This document shows positions 1 through 10,185 of a stretch of 64,000 nt of DNA, piece after piece. Numbering within the stretch: position 1 is the first letter of the stretch; each line of letters opens with the position of its first letter. Position numbers and translations under genes: made by a program. This stretch comes from Paulinella micropora. Lineage: Eukaryota > Cercozoa > Imbricatea > Euglyphida. The stretch covers positions 238,079 through 302,078 of the forward strand of contig BJOX01000159.1 in assembly GCA_009731375.1 (NCBI GenBank), given 5' to 3'. The notes under the pieces were generated by a model that was given only the letters and a program-made list of their open reading frames with translations, ran no database searches and was not told the DNA's origin.

Positions 1-437
1 TCCGCGGGATTTGGACAAGTCATTAACCATATCATTTTCATTTGAACTCCAAATCTTTGAATTAGCCATATACAATCAAAAGACTTATACTCAATGGCGG
101 TTGTATAATTTAGCACTTCGCTGTAAAAGTCATCAACATTTGTTCCGTCCGTTTTATGAAACCAAAACTGAAAAGTTCCAATTCCAGTCGGGGCGGGCAA
201 ATTCAAAGACCCGCGAAAAGCAACTTTAATGAAATAACCATATCCTAAATTAGATATTGTTTTGCTACCATAACCGCCAGTGTAAAGAGTAGTGAATGTG
301 GAACTTTCCATCCACGACCTAAGATCAAGACCAACATACGCATTTTGAATGTTTCTTGTTAATGTCGGGGTAGCAGTGATTGCAATAGTTTTAGTATCTA
401 TTGACTGCTGTTCTTGCGATCGGCCGAATATATTCAT
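1..437 (-). CDS. Putative virion surface protein, 3' end beyond window
   Basis: An open frame starts at the ATG complement at 437 and runs without a stop for 145 codons off the left edge. The N-terminus (MNIFGRSQEQQS) resembles the start of the minor virion protein at 15489 (MNLFGQST). The rest is rich in T, G, Y and F with beta-strand-like alternation. Its start lies 48 bp from the divergent fibre gene, which supports a structural role. No known domain recognised; the role is inferred from context. Confidence 0.6.
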   Translation of the reverse strand, partial: MNIFGRSQEQQSIDTKTIAITATPTLTRNIQNAYVGLDLRSWMESSTFTTLYTGGYGSKTISNLGYGYFIKVAFRGSLNLPAPTGIGTFQFWFHKTDGTNVDDFYSEVLNYTTAIEYKSFDCIWLIQRFGVQMKMIWLMTCPNPA

Positions 438-485
438 ATTTTTTTAAACTATATATTCTACAATATAAAATAATAGAATTAAAAT
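438..485. promoter_or_regulatory. Divergent AT-rich promoter region
   Basis: This 48-bp, almost pure A/T spacer separates two head-to-head start codons (437 minus, 486 plus). It has TATA-like runs on both strands. Shared promoter function is inferred from geometry. Confidence 0.45.
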
Positions 486-3400
486 ATGAACCATTCAGGA
501 AATCCGTGGGCATATCACTATTACGGCTTTGTGATAATAGACGAGGATTTAGAAGTTGATGGAGTATTATATGGCGATCATATTGAAGCAAACTCAATAC
601 AAGCAAAAACGGATGACATAACAATATCCTCGCGAAATAATAACTCTTCTTTGTTGATATCTGATACTGGTTATGTGTCAATTAATAACGAATACGATTT
701 ACCAATAGCGGACGGCACGGCTAATCAAATATTAAAAACGGACGGGTTGGGTAATACTTCATTTGCTACATTAAATTCAAGTTATATAAGCGACTTTGAA
801 CTAGATAAATTAACGGATGTAGTCATTACAGCACCAATCGCAATGAATAGTTATCGAACATATAACTCAATAAACTGGGAAAATAAAACCTTTCCAATAA
901 ATGTTGATGAATTCGGCAACATTAATATCGGCGGTAATTTCAATATAACAGGAGTTAATTTATTAAATACGAAAGATGTTGATACTTGGATATCTGAGCA
1001 CGAAGAAAATAATGATAAAGTGTCCGCGGATGGTTCAATTAATACAGCGATGTTTTAATTACAGGCACACCCGCCGATAACCAACTGCTCATTTATAGCA
1101 CAGGGCAATGGAGAAACACAAACTCACCTTTTCTTAGATTGGATGGTCTCGCTATGATGTTTGGAAATTTAAATATGGGAGGATTTAACATAACAAATGT
1201 CGGTAATGTCGATGGTATTGATGTTTCTGTTCTTGATACTTTGGTGGTTAAACTAACAGGAGACCAAACCATAGCAGGAATTAAAACATTTAGCAGTATA
1301 ATAAATGCGAGTGCGGGGATTGATGCGAAAAGACAAAACATAATAAATGTAAATTTACTAAATGACAAAGGTGTTGATGAATGGATATTTGAGCATAATG
1401 ATAATAATAATAAGGTGTCAGCAAGTGGAAGTATAGATAGCCACAGCGATGTGACGATAACAGGCTTTCCAGCAGATAATCAACTGATTATGTATAGCAC
1501 GGGACAATGGAGAAACACCACACCACCATTTCTTAGATTAGACGGCACAGTCAGTATGACGGGAGGACTAAATATGAATGGTTATGCTATTTCAGGGGCT
1601 TCTACATATAATGGAATTAATCTCGCTAATCTCGCAGTTGATGGTTCGGTGGTCAAATTAACAGGAGAACAAACCATAGGAGGAACAAAAACATTTAGCA
1701 GTATAATAAATGCTAGTGCGGGTATTGANNNNNNNNNNATATTGGTATGAAAAGCCAAAGCATAACAAATGTGAATTTGTTTGAAGGTGTGGATGTTTCG
1801 GTCCTTGACACTTCTGTCGTTAAACTAACAGGAGACCAAACCATAGCAGGAAATAAAAAATTTACATCAACTTTGGAAGTAAGTGGTTCGTCCAATCCTA
1901 CTACTTTTGATGGTATTGGCTTAGCCTTTGATACAAAAATAGGAATGATTGCAGCACAAAAAACGGCAACAGCGACTTGGTATCCGATACAAATAACGGG
2001 TTCGTATGTTGAGTTATATTCGGGTAATACTTTAATTATAACCGCAACTGGCACTACACTATCTTTGAATAACAACAAAATAACAAACTTAGCCACACCA
2101 TCAGCAACAACGGACGGAGCAAACAAAAGTTATGTGGATACATTAGACGGGCAAAATGTGAAACTAACAGGAAACCAAACCATAGCAGGAATTAAGACAT
2201 ATAGCAGTGGTGTTGAAATAACGGGAAATTCAATCAATTCAACAACAAAGGGCACATTTATCGTTTTCAATTCTACCAGTAATATCGGGTCAATTGCTAG
2301 TTTGGATATGAAAACTGCAACATATTACAACTTTGAAATTTCTGCGAAAAAAATAAGTTTTATTATTGATGGGACAATCGTCGGTTGGGTAAATGCTTCG
2401 GGGCTAGATTGTAATAGTAGCAAAATAGCCAACCTTGGAACTCCGACATTATCAACAGACGGAGCGAATAAAAGTTATGTTGATACTAATTTCGTGGGAC
2501 TATCAACAGACCAAACCATAACAGGAAGCAAAACATTTAATGGGGCGAGCACTGTGATAAAATATCTAACTTTAACGAACAATGCTGATTTTAATAATCA
2601 AACTATCACTAATGGCGGAAATATAACATATAATGGGGCGAGGATATTAAACCAAAATGGAGGAGATATATTCTTTTCACAGACATCAGGAGATTATCAG
2701 TATTTCTTATTTACTCTAAATACTGCTACAAGTGGAACCGCAAACCAAAGGGGTTATGTATTCACGAATGTAGCATCTGATGTAAAAGGGGCGGGACTTT
2801 ATATTTCAAAACTTTTGGATAATAAAAGTGCTTCATCTGACATTGTCCGTTTTAACAATGCTGGGGGTATGCGGTTTTATGGCGCCTTAGATATGAATTC
2901 AAACAATATAACAAATGGCGGAACAATAACTGGAACGACAATTACTTCAACCGCGGGTATATCAACGACGAGTGGATTAATAACAGCAGATGGTGGTTGT
3001 AAGTTATCTATTCAAAATAAAGTAGATGGAGGAAATGGGCAAGGTATATTTCTGTGGGATACAGACAACTCAGGATGGGGTATTTATATGGCTCAACCGG
3101 GGGCTGGTAAATCATTAGGTGGAGGAACAGCGGTGGCAGGCAACGATATTTCAGGCTTTGCTGTAAGATTTAGGAGTGGTTTTGCTTCGGCGGATGGTTT
3201 TGCGGGGAAAATTCTAATGAGCAATTGTTAATGCATTAAATGGGGCAAACGGGACTTTATGGACAAAAGGATTGACAACGGCAAATGCGGGGATTACATA
3301 TTCTGGGTTGCTAACGACCACAATTACTAATGGAGCGAAAATAGGAATTCAAGGACAAACAGACGGAACGAATGCGAGAGGAATATTTATTTGGGATACT

Positions 3401-4050
3401 GGTGATTCAGCATGGGGGATTTATATGTCTCAGTCTGGAGCAAATAAATCATTAAGTGGAAGAACAGCACCAGCAGGAGGAGTAGGCGGAGGATTAACTT
3501 CTTATGCTATTAGATTTAGAGTGAATAATTCTTCAACGAGTGGGTTCATATGGGAGAATAGTTCAAATACTGCTTTAATGTCTTTGAAAGCAAGCGATGG
3601 ACAATTATGGGTATTGTCTAATCCAATTCAATATTCAGACAGGAGAAAAAAAGAAGATATAAAGGAATGCTTAGGCTTAGATTTTATTAATAAGTTAAAT
3701 CCAGTCTGCTATCGTATGATTGATGATAAAAAAAATGTAGGACTGGCTTAATAGCACAGGAATTAGAAGAAATACTAACAGAAATGGATATGCTAGATTT
3801 TGGTGGTTTTATAAAAGAAACAATTATGGTTCCGTGTCCAAAGCCAAGAAAAGAATACGAATTGAAAGGTGTGAGTGTTAATCCAGAAGATGTTAAATGT
3901 GTTGATAGTGGTGATGTCGGTTATGGTATAGGTTATTCCGAGTTTATCGCCCCGTTAATTAAGGCCGTTCAACAATTATCAGAAAAGGTAGTTAATTTAG
4001 AAAAAGAAAATAAACTTTTACTTAATATACTACAAGACCAAGCAAATTAA
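486..4050 (+). CDS. Fibre protein with C-terminal S74 chaperone domain, frameshifted
   Basis: A long phage-like fibre lies in five consecutive open segments (486-1058, 1139-1750, 1747-3231, 3272-3751, 3784-4050) in changing frames, with a 10-N gap at 1729-1738. Repeats of the type LTGDQTIAGIKTFSS and MTGGLNMNGYAISG recur and are typical of trimeric tail fibres. A twice-used module (3000-3180 and 3320-3520) carries the motif GIFLWDTDNSGWGIYM. The C-terminus has the hallmark of the peptidase S74 intramolecular chaperone (YSDRRKKEDIKECLGLDF, then IAQELEEIL after a frame change near 3745) and ends in a coiled coil. Family knowledge: S74 folds trimeric beta-helical fibres and may self-cleave. At least four frame breaks indicate decay or uncorrected indels. 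Confidence 0.8.
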
Positions 4051-4066
4051 TTGGCCGTTCTTGATA

Positions 4067-4423
4067 ATGTCAAATAATACAACCAGACTTCACAGACCCC
4101 CACCTATTATGGATATGGATGGCGAACTAACTCCAGAATTAAAATCTCGCGTTCTTGAAGTAGAACTAAAAAATGAGGAACGGAAGCAGGAGCATGAATA
4201 CACCGATAGTTGGGACTGCTGTTGTATGACAAAAAAAACGGATAGCAGATTAATTAAATACTTATTTCAAATGGCGATCATAATAGCAATAATCGCATTA
4301 GCGATCGTAAAACTTTCTAATCATAATCTTGATTGTAATCAAACTAATGTGTATGTGGGGCTCATTTCGTTGATGGTAGGTATCGTTTTACCCTCTCCAA
4401 GTTCTGGGGGTAGTAAGAAGTAA
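4067..4423 (+). CDS. Small two-span membrane protein
   Basis: 118 aa starting MSNNTTRLHRPPP. The first half is hydrophilic and acidic and includes a CCC cluster (DSWDCCCMTKK). Two hydrophobic segments follow (about residues 65-85, FQMAIIIAIIALAIV, and 95-110, YVGLISLMVGIVL). It starts 17 bp after the fibre stop. A virion membrane or holin-like role is possible, but I do not recognise the family. Confidence 0.55.
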   Translation: MSNNTTRLHRPPPIMDMDGELTPELKSRVLEVELKNEERKQEHEYTDSWDCCCMTKKTDSRLIKYLFQMAIIIAIIALAIVKLSNHNLDCNQTNVYVGLISLMVGIVLPSPSSGGSKK

Positions 4424-4650
4424 ATTAAAAACCAAAAACAGATAAACCGAGCATATTGTCGTAGTGTATTTGACTTTTAAGATGTTTCTGTAAATTATCT
4501 TTTCTAAACGNNNNNNNNNNTTGCAAAAAAAAGAATATCAATAATGAAATATGTGTTCACATGAATAAACAGAAATATTGTTTGCTGTGTATAATGTCGG
4601 AAAAAACCAGAACCGATTACTCATTCTGAACCATGGATGGAGTGGTTGGA

Positions 4651-4908
4651 TTAAATATCATTACATTCATATATATGTGTCATATACCATCTATTATCAC
4701 CCGCACACATTAAAGGCAGTGCCTCATCAAAACTACGACACATATTATTTCCGTTATTTATGAAAACACACTTAAACCCAGTATCTATCCCTTGCTTTAT
4801 ACAATAAGCACACGATTCATTCTTTTTTTCTGAGTATCGCGAGTAAAAGTCGCAGGCAGTCCGCGACATACTATTAGCAGATAACACAAATAATAATATT
4901 AATAACAT
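4651..4908 (-). CDS. Small secreted cysteine-rich protein
   Basis: 85 aa with an N-terminal signal-peptide-like stretch (MLLILLFVLSANSMS) followed by a region with seven cysteines (TACDF, SCAYC, FKCVF, NMCRS, LMCAG, YECND). The spacing recalls PSI-type knottins of plexins and integrins, but this is only a pattern. It lies on the strand opposite to its larger neighbours. Between it and 4423 the sequence is AT-rich with a 10-N gap at 4511-4520 and no other gene seen. A secreted virus product acting at the host surface is possible. Confidence 0.5.
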   Translation of the reverse strand: MLLILLFVLSANSMSRTACDFYSRYSEKKNESCAYCIKQGIDTGFKCVFINNGNNMCRSFDEALPLMCAGDNRWYMTHIYECNDI

Positions 4909-4912
4909 ATAT

Positions 4913-5137
4913 TTAACTCCCGCTTTTTCCCTCTTCTTTAATTATATTATTATAAATTGCTTCTCGTTGCTTATCTGATAGCGGTAATCTATAAAGGATA
5001 TTTTGAGGTTTTCTGAAAATGTTGGGGTTTCTATTCACTAAGTTCTGAGTGATGCGGATTTGGTCAATTTCCTTTCCTAGCCTTTCCAACTCTTCAAGTT
5101 GTTGCTCGTCTTTGCTTTTTTCTTTTTTATTATCCAT
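4913..5137 (-). CDS. Small charged hypothetical protein
   Basis: 74 aa, MDNKKEKSKDEQQ, with a lysine/glutamate-rich helical first half and a polar tail ending GKSGS. It lies 4 bp upstream of the cysteine-rich gene on the same strand, so the two probably form a small minus-strand unit. Its start faces the PLA2-domain gene across 26 bp of AT-rich DNA. No domain recognised. Confidence 0.45.
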   Translation of the reverse strand: MDNKKEKSKDEQQLEELERLGKEIDQIRITQNLVNRNPNIFRKPQNILYRLPLSDKQREAIYNNIIKEEGKSGS

Positions 5138-5163
5138 CTTATATTATACCGCGGATAAAAAAA

Positions 5164-7902
5164 ATGCCACACGAAAAACCATTTTTTACGTATTATAACA
5201 AAATTAGACATGAACATAAGTATTTGTTGGATGAAGCAGATGCTGATTGGGCTGAACAAGTTAATGAAGGCATTAATAGTCAAGCCCGCGAGAGGCTTAG
5301 AGCGGATAGATTGTTGGATGCTTCAACAAGAGGGGGTAATACTATGGAGGATTTAAAAGATAAGATTAGTGCGTTGGACAATAAGCAAAGTATTTATGCA
5401 AACATGAATTACGATGAACTGAAAGCGCACCTCCAAGATGACAGCATTGATATGAAAGAATTTGAAAGAAAACACGGAACTGCCCCCATGAACGAACAAA
5501 TGATTGAAATGCGAAAATTAGAAATGGCTACCGATAAATGTGATATAATGCACATAGAAGACAATATCCAGCAAATGAAGCGTGATATAGCACAATTGGT
5601 AAAACAAGAATATAAAGAAGAAGACTTAAAACGATTAACCGATAAGGGTTTAACGTATATGAAAAACAAAGGCAAAGCGGACAAAACTCGCGTAATACGA
5701 AGAGAGGATAGAAAGCAAGCGGAGCAGGATTATAAGGAATGGAAAGAAAACCGAGAAGAGTGGGAGAGAAAACACCCAGATGATGCTTTAATAGAAGCAC
5801 AGATAGGCGACGAACACAAGATGCTTGTGCCACGAATAAGTGATGACCCCCGAAGTGTAGAAAGATTTGTTAATGCTATTATTAGAAGTATTCAGGAGAT
5901 AATTATGAGTCCCAGACTTAATAGATTACTTAACCTTGCTACAAGTGTTGGGCGATATGGTGTGAGAAGGCTAGCGTGGGGGCAGATATTGAGATTAATT
6001 GCCAACAATCCACAACTACGTGTAATGAATGTTGGATTACTTGGAAGAAGAAGAGCAGATGCTCTCAATACCCTTTTGCTAGCACTAGCAAGAAATGAAG
6101 TGCCAGAGGGTTTGCCTCCGCCTAATCCTCGTTTAATTGCAAGCGGACAGCAAAGAATAGTTGATTATGTATTAAGAGAATATGCGAGCAGATTAGCCAC
6201 TGGAATAATGTCTTTAAATGCGTGGGGCGCATTTAAAATAGGCGTAGAGACTATGACGGTTCTCGGTCTTGGAAAAGCACTTAAAGAAATATATAGAACA
6301 TGGTCTGCTCAACCAGATGCTCTCATTAAGTTGGAAGAAGAACGAATTCATACCGAAGGAAGTAATTATAATGGTGGGGGCACACGAGTGGAAAGCCGTC
6401 TTCAATTAGAAGATAGAACTCGTGGCAAATTTCCTTACATTCTCCCAGCAGATGCTTTGGACTTGGTTGCTTTTGAACATGATTTATTGTATGCGTCTGG
6501 CGACAAGAATGTCCAAGACTTTGCCGATAAACGATACTTTGACAGAATTACCAATATGAGTGATTATCTAACGAGTAATGGATTGGCTACGGCCGAAGTT
6601 GCCAAGAGTATTTTTGACAATTACAACTCAATGTTTTCAAAATCGGATATATCTAGAATGGCCTTAGAAGCACAGGGGAGGGCACGCGGTGGAGTATCTT
6701 TTTGGGATGCAATGAAGTTTTGGAAAACTATCAAAACCACTCCTCCAGATGCGAAGTATAATGGATTTATAGGTGATGTAGATAAAACGTTAATGTCCAT
6801 GATTGGGGTTATGAAAAATGTAGGCAGTTTTGATAAGGATGCGACATTTAAAGTAAATAAAATAGCCAATCCTGCTACATTCAGCAAACAATATGAAAAC
6901 TTGGTGAATTCGTTTAATCAAATGGTGAAATCACAAGAAAAAGCGGATGGTGTGAAAGGATATTCTCTTATCGCACCAGCAAATGAAACTACAATTAATA
7001 ATTTTATAGAAAAAATAAATACAAAAGATATTCCACCAAGTATAGAAAAAGATATAAATCTTAGTGTTGAAGTCCCGATCGCATACTCAGACAATATGGT
7101 AGTAGCAGATACTATTGGACTGGGCAATAACTTGCTCATACTTGATGATAAAGGTGCCCAAACGAGGCACTTAAAGGGATTTGTTAAATCGTTGAGAGCG
7201 AAAACTGGAAAGAAAATTAAACTTTCCAACTATGACGATCCAAAAGTTGGATGGGAAGAGGCCATCAAACAAGCACTAAATCAAGGTGCTAGTAAGTCAG
7301 ATATAGCAGATGCAGACGATATTTTGGATAAGAGAATTTACGAAGAAATGCGGGGTAAATTAACTCAAGACCAAATGAAGCAATTGGAAGAGTTAGAGTT
7401 AAAAGATAGTCAAGTTGAAAAAACTAATCCACCGCAAGCAACACCAGCACCACAAAACATGCCACCACAAACTCAACCACCACAAACTCAGCCAACACCA
7501 GCACCATCACTGTCAAAACCACAAGTAGCCGCATTCGTAGAGGAACCTGTTCAACCTCCACATAATGATTTCAAAGAAGACCCAGATAACACGACAACTA
7601 ATGACCAAATGGTTGATAGTATGAGAAGCATTGATAAATTGGTTGATAAGATTATGGGAAAATCTCCCGCCGATGAAAGAGAAGATTTAATGGCACTTAT
7701 TCGTTTTCTAATGCCAAGCGACCAAAATGGTGGAATTGGCACTTCGCAAACAAACCCACTTATTAAAGGCAACGAACAAAGACACGATCGTGTGCTAGCA
7801 ACTAAGAATGATTTTGAATCACTAGACAACACACTTTATGGCAACACAAATAATCACTTTATGTTGAATAAATACAATAGAGCAGTCATCCAGATAGAAT
7901 GA
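5164..7902 (+). CDS. 912-aa virion protein with phospholipase A2 domain
   Basis: Residues 1-230 are charged and helical with coiled-coil character. Residues 235-390 include a hydrophobic stretch (RLATGIMSLNAWGAF). Residues about 400-460 match the parvovirus VP1-type PLA2: a calcium-loop-like YNGGGTRV, then ALDLVAFEHDLLYASG with the His439-Asp440 pair, then ADKRYFDRI. The C-terminal 200 residues hold a Pro/Gln linker (PPQTQPPQTQP) and a helical tail. Known of the family: such PLA2 domains open endosomal membranes during entry and occur in parvoviruses and in several polinton, adintovirus and PLV capsid genes. The ORF is intact and ends in a 4-bp ATGA overlap with the next gene. Confidence 0.8.
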   Translation: MPHEKPFFTYYNKIRHEHKYLLDEADADWAEQVNEGINSQARERLRADRLLDASTRGGNTMEDLKDKISALDNKQSIYANMNYDELKAHLQDDSIDMKEFERKHGTAPMNEQMIEMRKLEMATDKCDIMHIEDNIQQMKRDIAQLVKQEYKEEDLKRLTDKGLTYMKNKGKADKTRVIRREDRKQAEQDYKEWKENREEWERKHPDDALIEAQIGDEHKMLVPRISDDPRSVERFVNAIIRSIQEIIMSPRLNRLLNLATSVGRYGVRRLAWGQILRLIANNPQLRVMNVGLLGRRRADALNTLLLALARNEVPEGLPPPNPRLIASGQQRIVDYVLREYASRLATGIMSLNAWGAFKIGVETMTVLGLGKALKEIYRTWSAQPDALIKLEEERIHTEGSNYNGGGTRVESRLQLEDRTRGKFPYILPADALDLVAFEHDLLYASGDKNVQDFADKRYFDRITNMSDYLTSNGLATAEVAKSIFDNYNSMFSKSDISRMALEAQGRARGGVSFWDAMKFWKTIKTTPPDAKYNGFIGDVDKTLMSMIGVMKNVGSFDKDATFKVNKIANPATFSKQYENLVNSFNQMVKSQEKADGVKGYSLIAPANETTINNFIEKINTKDIPPSIEKDINLSVEVPIAYSDNMVVADTIGLGNNLLILDDKGAQTRHLKGFVKSLRAKTGKKIKLSNYDDPKVGWEEAIKQALNQGASKSDIADADDILDKRIYEEMRGKLTQDQMKQLEELELKDSQVEKTNPPQATPAPQNMPPQTQPPQTQPTPAPSLSKPQVAAFVEEPVQPPHNDFKEDPDNTTTNDQMVDSMRSIDKLVDKIMGKSPADEREDLMALIRFLMPSDQNGGIGTSQTNPLIKGNEQRHDRVLATKNDFESLDNTLYGNTNNHFMLNKYNRAVIQIE

Positions 7903-8144
7903 ATGAAAAAAGAGAGTTTCCAAAAATGAAACGAAAACTAACTAGAAACTTCTCAGCGGAAATCCCGCGACAAGTCCAAACTCGTCCAGAAAGAAAAATT
8001 TTAAACCGCTCGTCAATCCTCCAAGTAATTACGCTTTTGGTAGTCCTTACTCTCCTTATTTCTATAATCATGCTTCACCACCTCAACCATTTGGCGCTGA
8101 ATATGATAATTACAGATATAATCCAAACTATTTTCAAAACCTAT
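7899..8144 (+). CDS. Small Pro/Tyr/Asn-rich protein, probable frameshift
   Basis: The start overlaps the previous stop (ATGA), suggesting translational coupling. The first about 25 codons (MNEKREFPKMKRKLTRNF) are basic. In the starting frame the remainder becomes a hydrophobic run to 8165. In another frame the region 8010-8144 gives a Pro/Tyr/Asn/Phe-rich tail (NPPSNYAFGSPYSPYF) ending at a TAA by 8144. Its composition looks more like a virion tail peptide, so a frame change near 7930-8000 is likely. No known domain. Confidence 0.35.
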
Positions 8145-8157
8145 AATATAGTGAGAC

Positions 8158-9067
8158 ATGCCTAAATCTATACATAAAGGATTAATAGCAAACAAGTTGC
8201 CACGAAAAACACTTTTAAAGCAGAATCTGGAGAAGACCAACATAGAAAAAGCACACGAGGAATTGACTATTGACAGGCCAGTAATAACAGAGTTAGATAG
8301 CAAAAAATCGCCCAAATTTAAGAATGACTTGGAAATACAACCAATTAAAACACAAAGAGATGGTGTTGAATTGCTTCCTATTCAAAAAGAAGGAATATTG
8401 CCAGCAATGGGGACTATGGTTATATGTGCGAGCACTGGTGGAGGCAAATCAGTTATGATTTGTAATCTACTCGCCAAAAAGAACATGTTGAAAGGTTTTT
8501 ATGATAGAATAGTAGTCTTTTGCTTAAGTCCGTGCCCGATTTTAGAAGACACTCTTAAGTTAAAAAAAAGACATAATCAAAGAAGATAAGCCCGAGTTAA
8601 TGAGAGACATATTAACTAAACAAAAAGAACTGATTAAGACGAAAGGTTTTAAGAAAGCACCAAAAATATTATTGTTATTAGATGATATCGCACAGAGTAA
8701 AACTTTTCTCAAATCAGAAGTGCTTACTGAGTTGTTTTTCGCTTCAACACATGCTAAGGTGTCAGTCTGGGTAGCAACTCAGAGTTATACACAACTCCCG
8801 CGAATAATAAGAATTAATTGCCATTGGATGATTATTTTTAATGGAGTAAGGAGAAGCGAACTTGACAGACTGGCAGATGAATATGAAAGTCCTTTTCTCA
8901 CTAAAAAGGAATTTTACAATATGGTTAAATATGCCACAGCAGAACCTTATTCGTTTCTAGCAATTAATAATACTGCTAGTGATAGAACAACCCAGTTTAG
9001 AAAGAATTTCTCTACCATATTACGGCTTAATAAGGATAGAGATATGACGAACTTAAAATTAAATTAA
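8158..9067 (+). CDS. FtsK/HerA-type genome packaging ATPase, frameshifted
   Basis: Two consecutive segments (8158-8589 and 8600-9067) together show an A32-like packaging ATPase: Walker A ASTGGGKS near 8433, Walker B KILLLLDDIA near 8670, then a sensor-like WVATQSYTQLP and a conserved C-terminal block. The break falls by a run of A at about 8565-8600, a common place for an indel. Known of the family: this ATPase pumps DNA into preformed capsids and is one of the core genes of PLVs and NCLDVs. The start ATG is 56 bp upstream of the first conserved residues and follows an AT-rich leader. Confidence 0.85.
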
Positions 9068-9092
9068 ATGTTTTTTTGCCATAATATATGAC

Positions 9093-9685
9093 ATGACGGA
9101 AGCAACTAAATTATACAAAACTTGCTATCATCAGGCAATCGCACTTTGGCATAAACAAAATGCACAAGGAAAATTCGTAACAATTCGTAAAGGATCGCCC
9201 GAATACTTAGCAGTAAGGAAGATAGAAGAGGATATTAAGAGTGGTAAGATTAAGTGTCAATTAAAGCCAAAAGTAAGCAAGTAAGTAAGAAAAACGAACA
9301 ACCTATTGCCAGCGGGCAACCAGACCAAGTGCCAGACGAAGCATTGAAACGAAAGGCGCCAGACATAGCATCGGCGAATAATTCGTCTCCCGAACCAAAT
9401 GCAAAACCTGTTGAAATGTCTCCAGCGCCTAAGGTTGAACAATCCCTACCAAAATCTGTTAATCCCACTCCTGTTGCCGTGCCAAAACAAACTACCACAA
9501 CACCAGCAAGCAAAATAGAAGCAATAGAAGATGCTTCTAAGGAAACTCCACCACCAACCAAAGAAGTTGCGCAAACGAGCTACATTGATGTAAATCAAGC
9601 CATAGCGGATTTAAAGAAAATGAAAGAGGAAAGAATTACACACAAGAATTTACAAATTATGAAAAAAATAATTAATGGTAATTGA
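9093..9685 (+). CDS. Hypothetical protein with RKGSPEY motif, probable single frameshifted gene
   Basis: The first segment (9093-9284, 63 aa) contains KFVTIRKGSPEYLAVRKIEE, a pattern I associate with small NCLDV/PLV proteins (RKGTPEY type). The second segment (9254-9685) opens without an ATG (GTG) and overlaps the first in basic sequence, so an indel at 9254-9284 is likely. The second part is Pro/Ala/Lys-rich, with a helical end (YIDVNQAIADLKKMKEERI). Position between ATPase and MCP suggests a virion or assembly protein. Confidence 0.45.
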
Positions 9686-9705
9686 TAAAATAATTTTATT
9701 ATATA

Positions 9706-10107
9706 ATGATTAAAAACACACATGCCTCGAATAGATTGTCTAACGAGTTTATTAACAAACTCAACGAAGGAAACAGGCCCGCGAGTGATGGGTTTCAATT
9801 GAATCAGTTTGAATTGTGGAGTAGTCATGGTGCCCCATTAGTTAATCAACCATTGACCGAATTTGGCGACCTTGTCTCACATGAGAAGAGCACTATTCAA
9901 AACACATTAACAGACATTTCTGATAACAAAGAAAATGCGGATGTTGTTGATTTGGACACTGCTGTTAGCAGTTTGGCTTATTTAAAGAAAGCGGTTCAAA
10001 ATGCTGAGGCAAGAGAGTTTCAATTAACTTCATCACCACAAGATACAAGACTTGACAATATACAGAAATCAGTTGATATTATTAGACAATCCGTTTCAAG
10101 TGAATAA
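9706..10107 (+). CDS. Hypothetical 133-aa protein upstream of MCP
   Basis: Intact ORF starting MIKNTHASNRLSNEF with TATA-like sequence ending directly before the ATG. It is predicted helical and polar, with no membrane segment or known motif. Its placement immediately before the MCP suggests a scaffold, cement or assembly factor, which is inference only. Confidence 0.5.
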   Translation: MIKNTHASNRLSNEFINKLNEGNRPASDGFQLNQFELWSSHGAPLVNQPLTEFGDLVSHEKSTIQNTLTDISDNKENADVVDLDTAVSSLAYLKKAVQNAEAREFQLTSSPQDTRLDNIQKSVDIIRQSVSSE

Positions 10108-10185
10108 TTAATTATTTTTAAATCCTATTATTATTTTTTATTATAGGAACATTGCGAATTTTACTATGCTACAACCACACACAAG

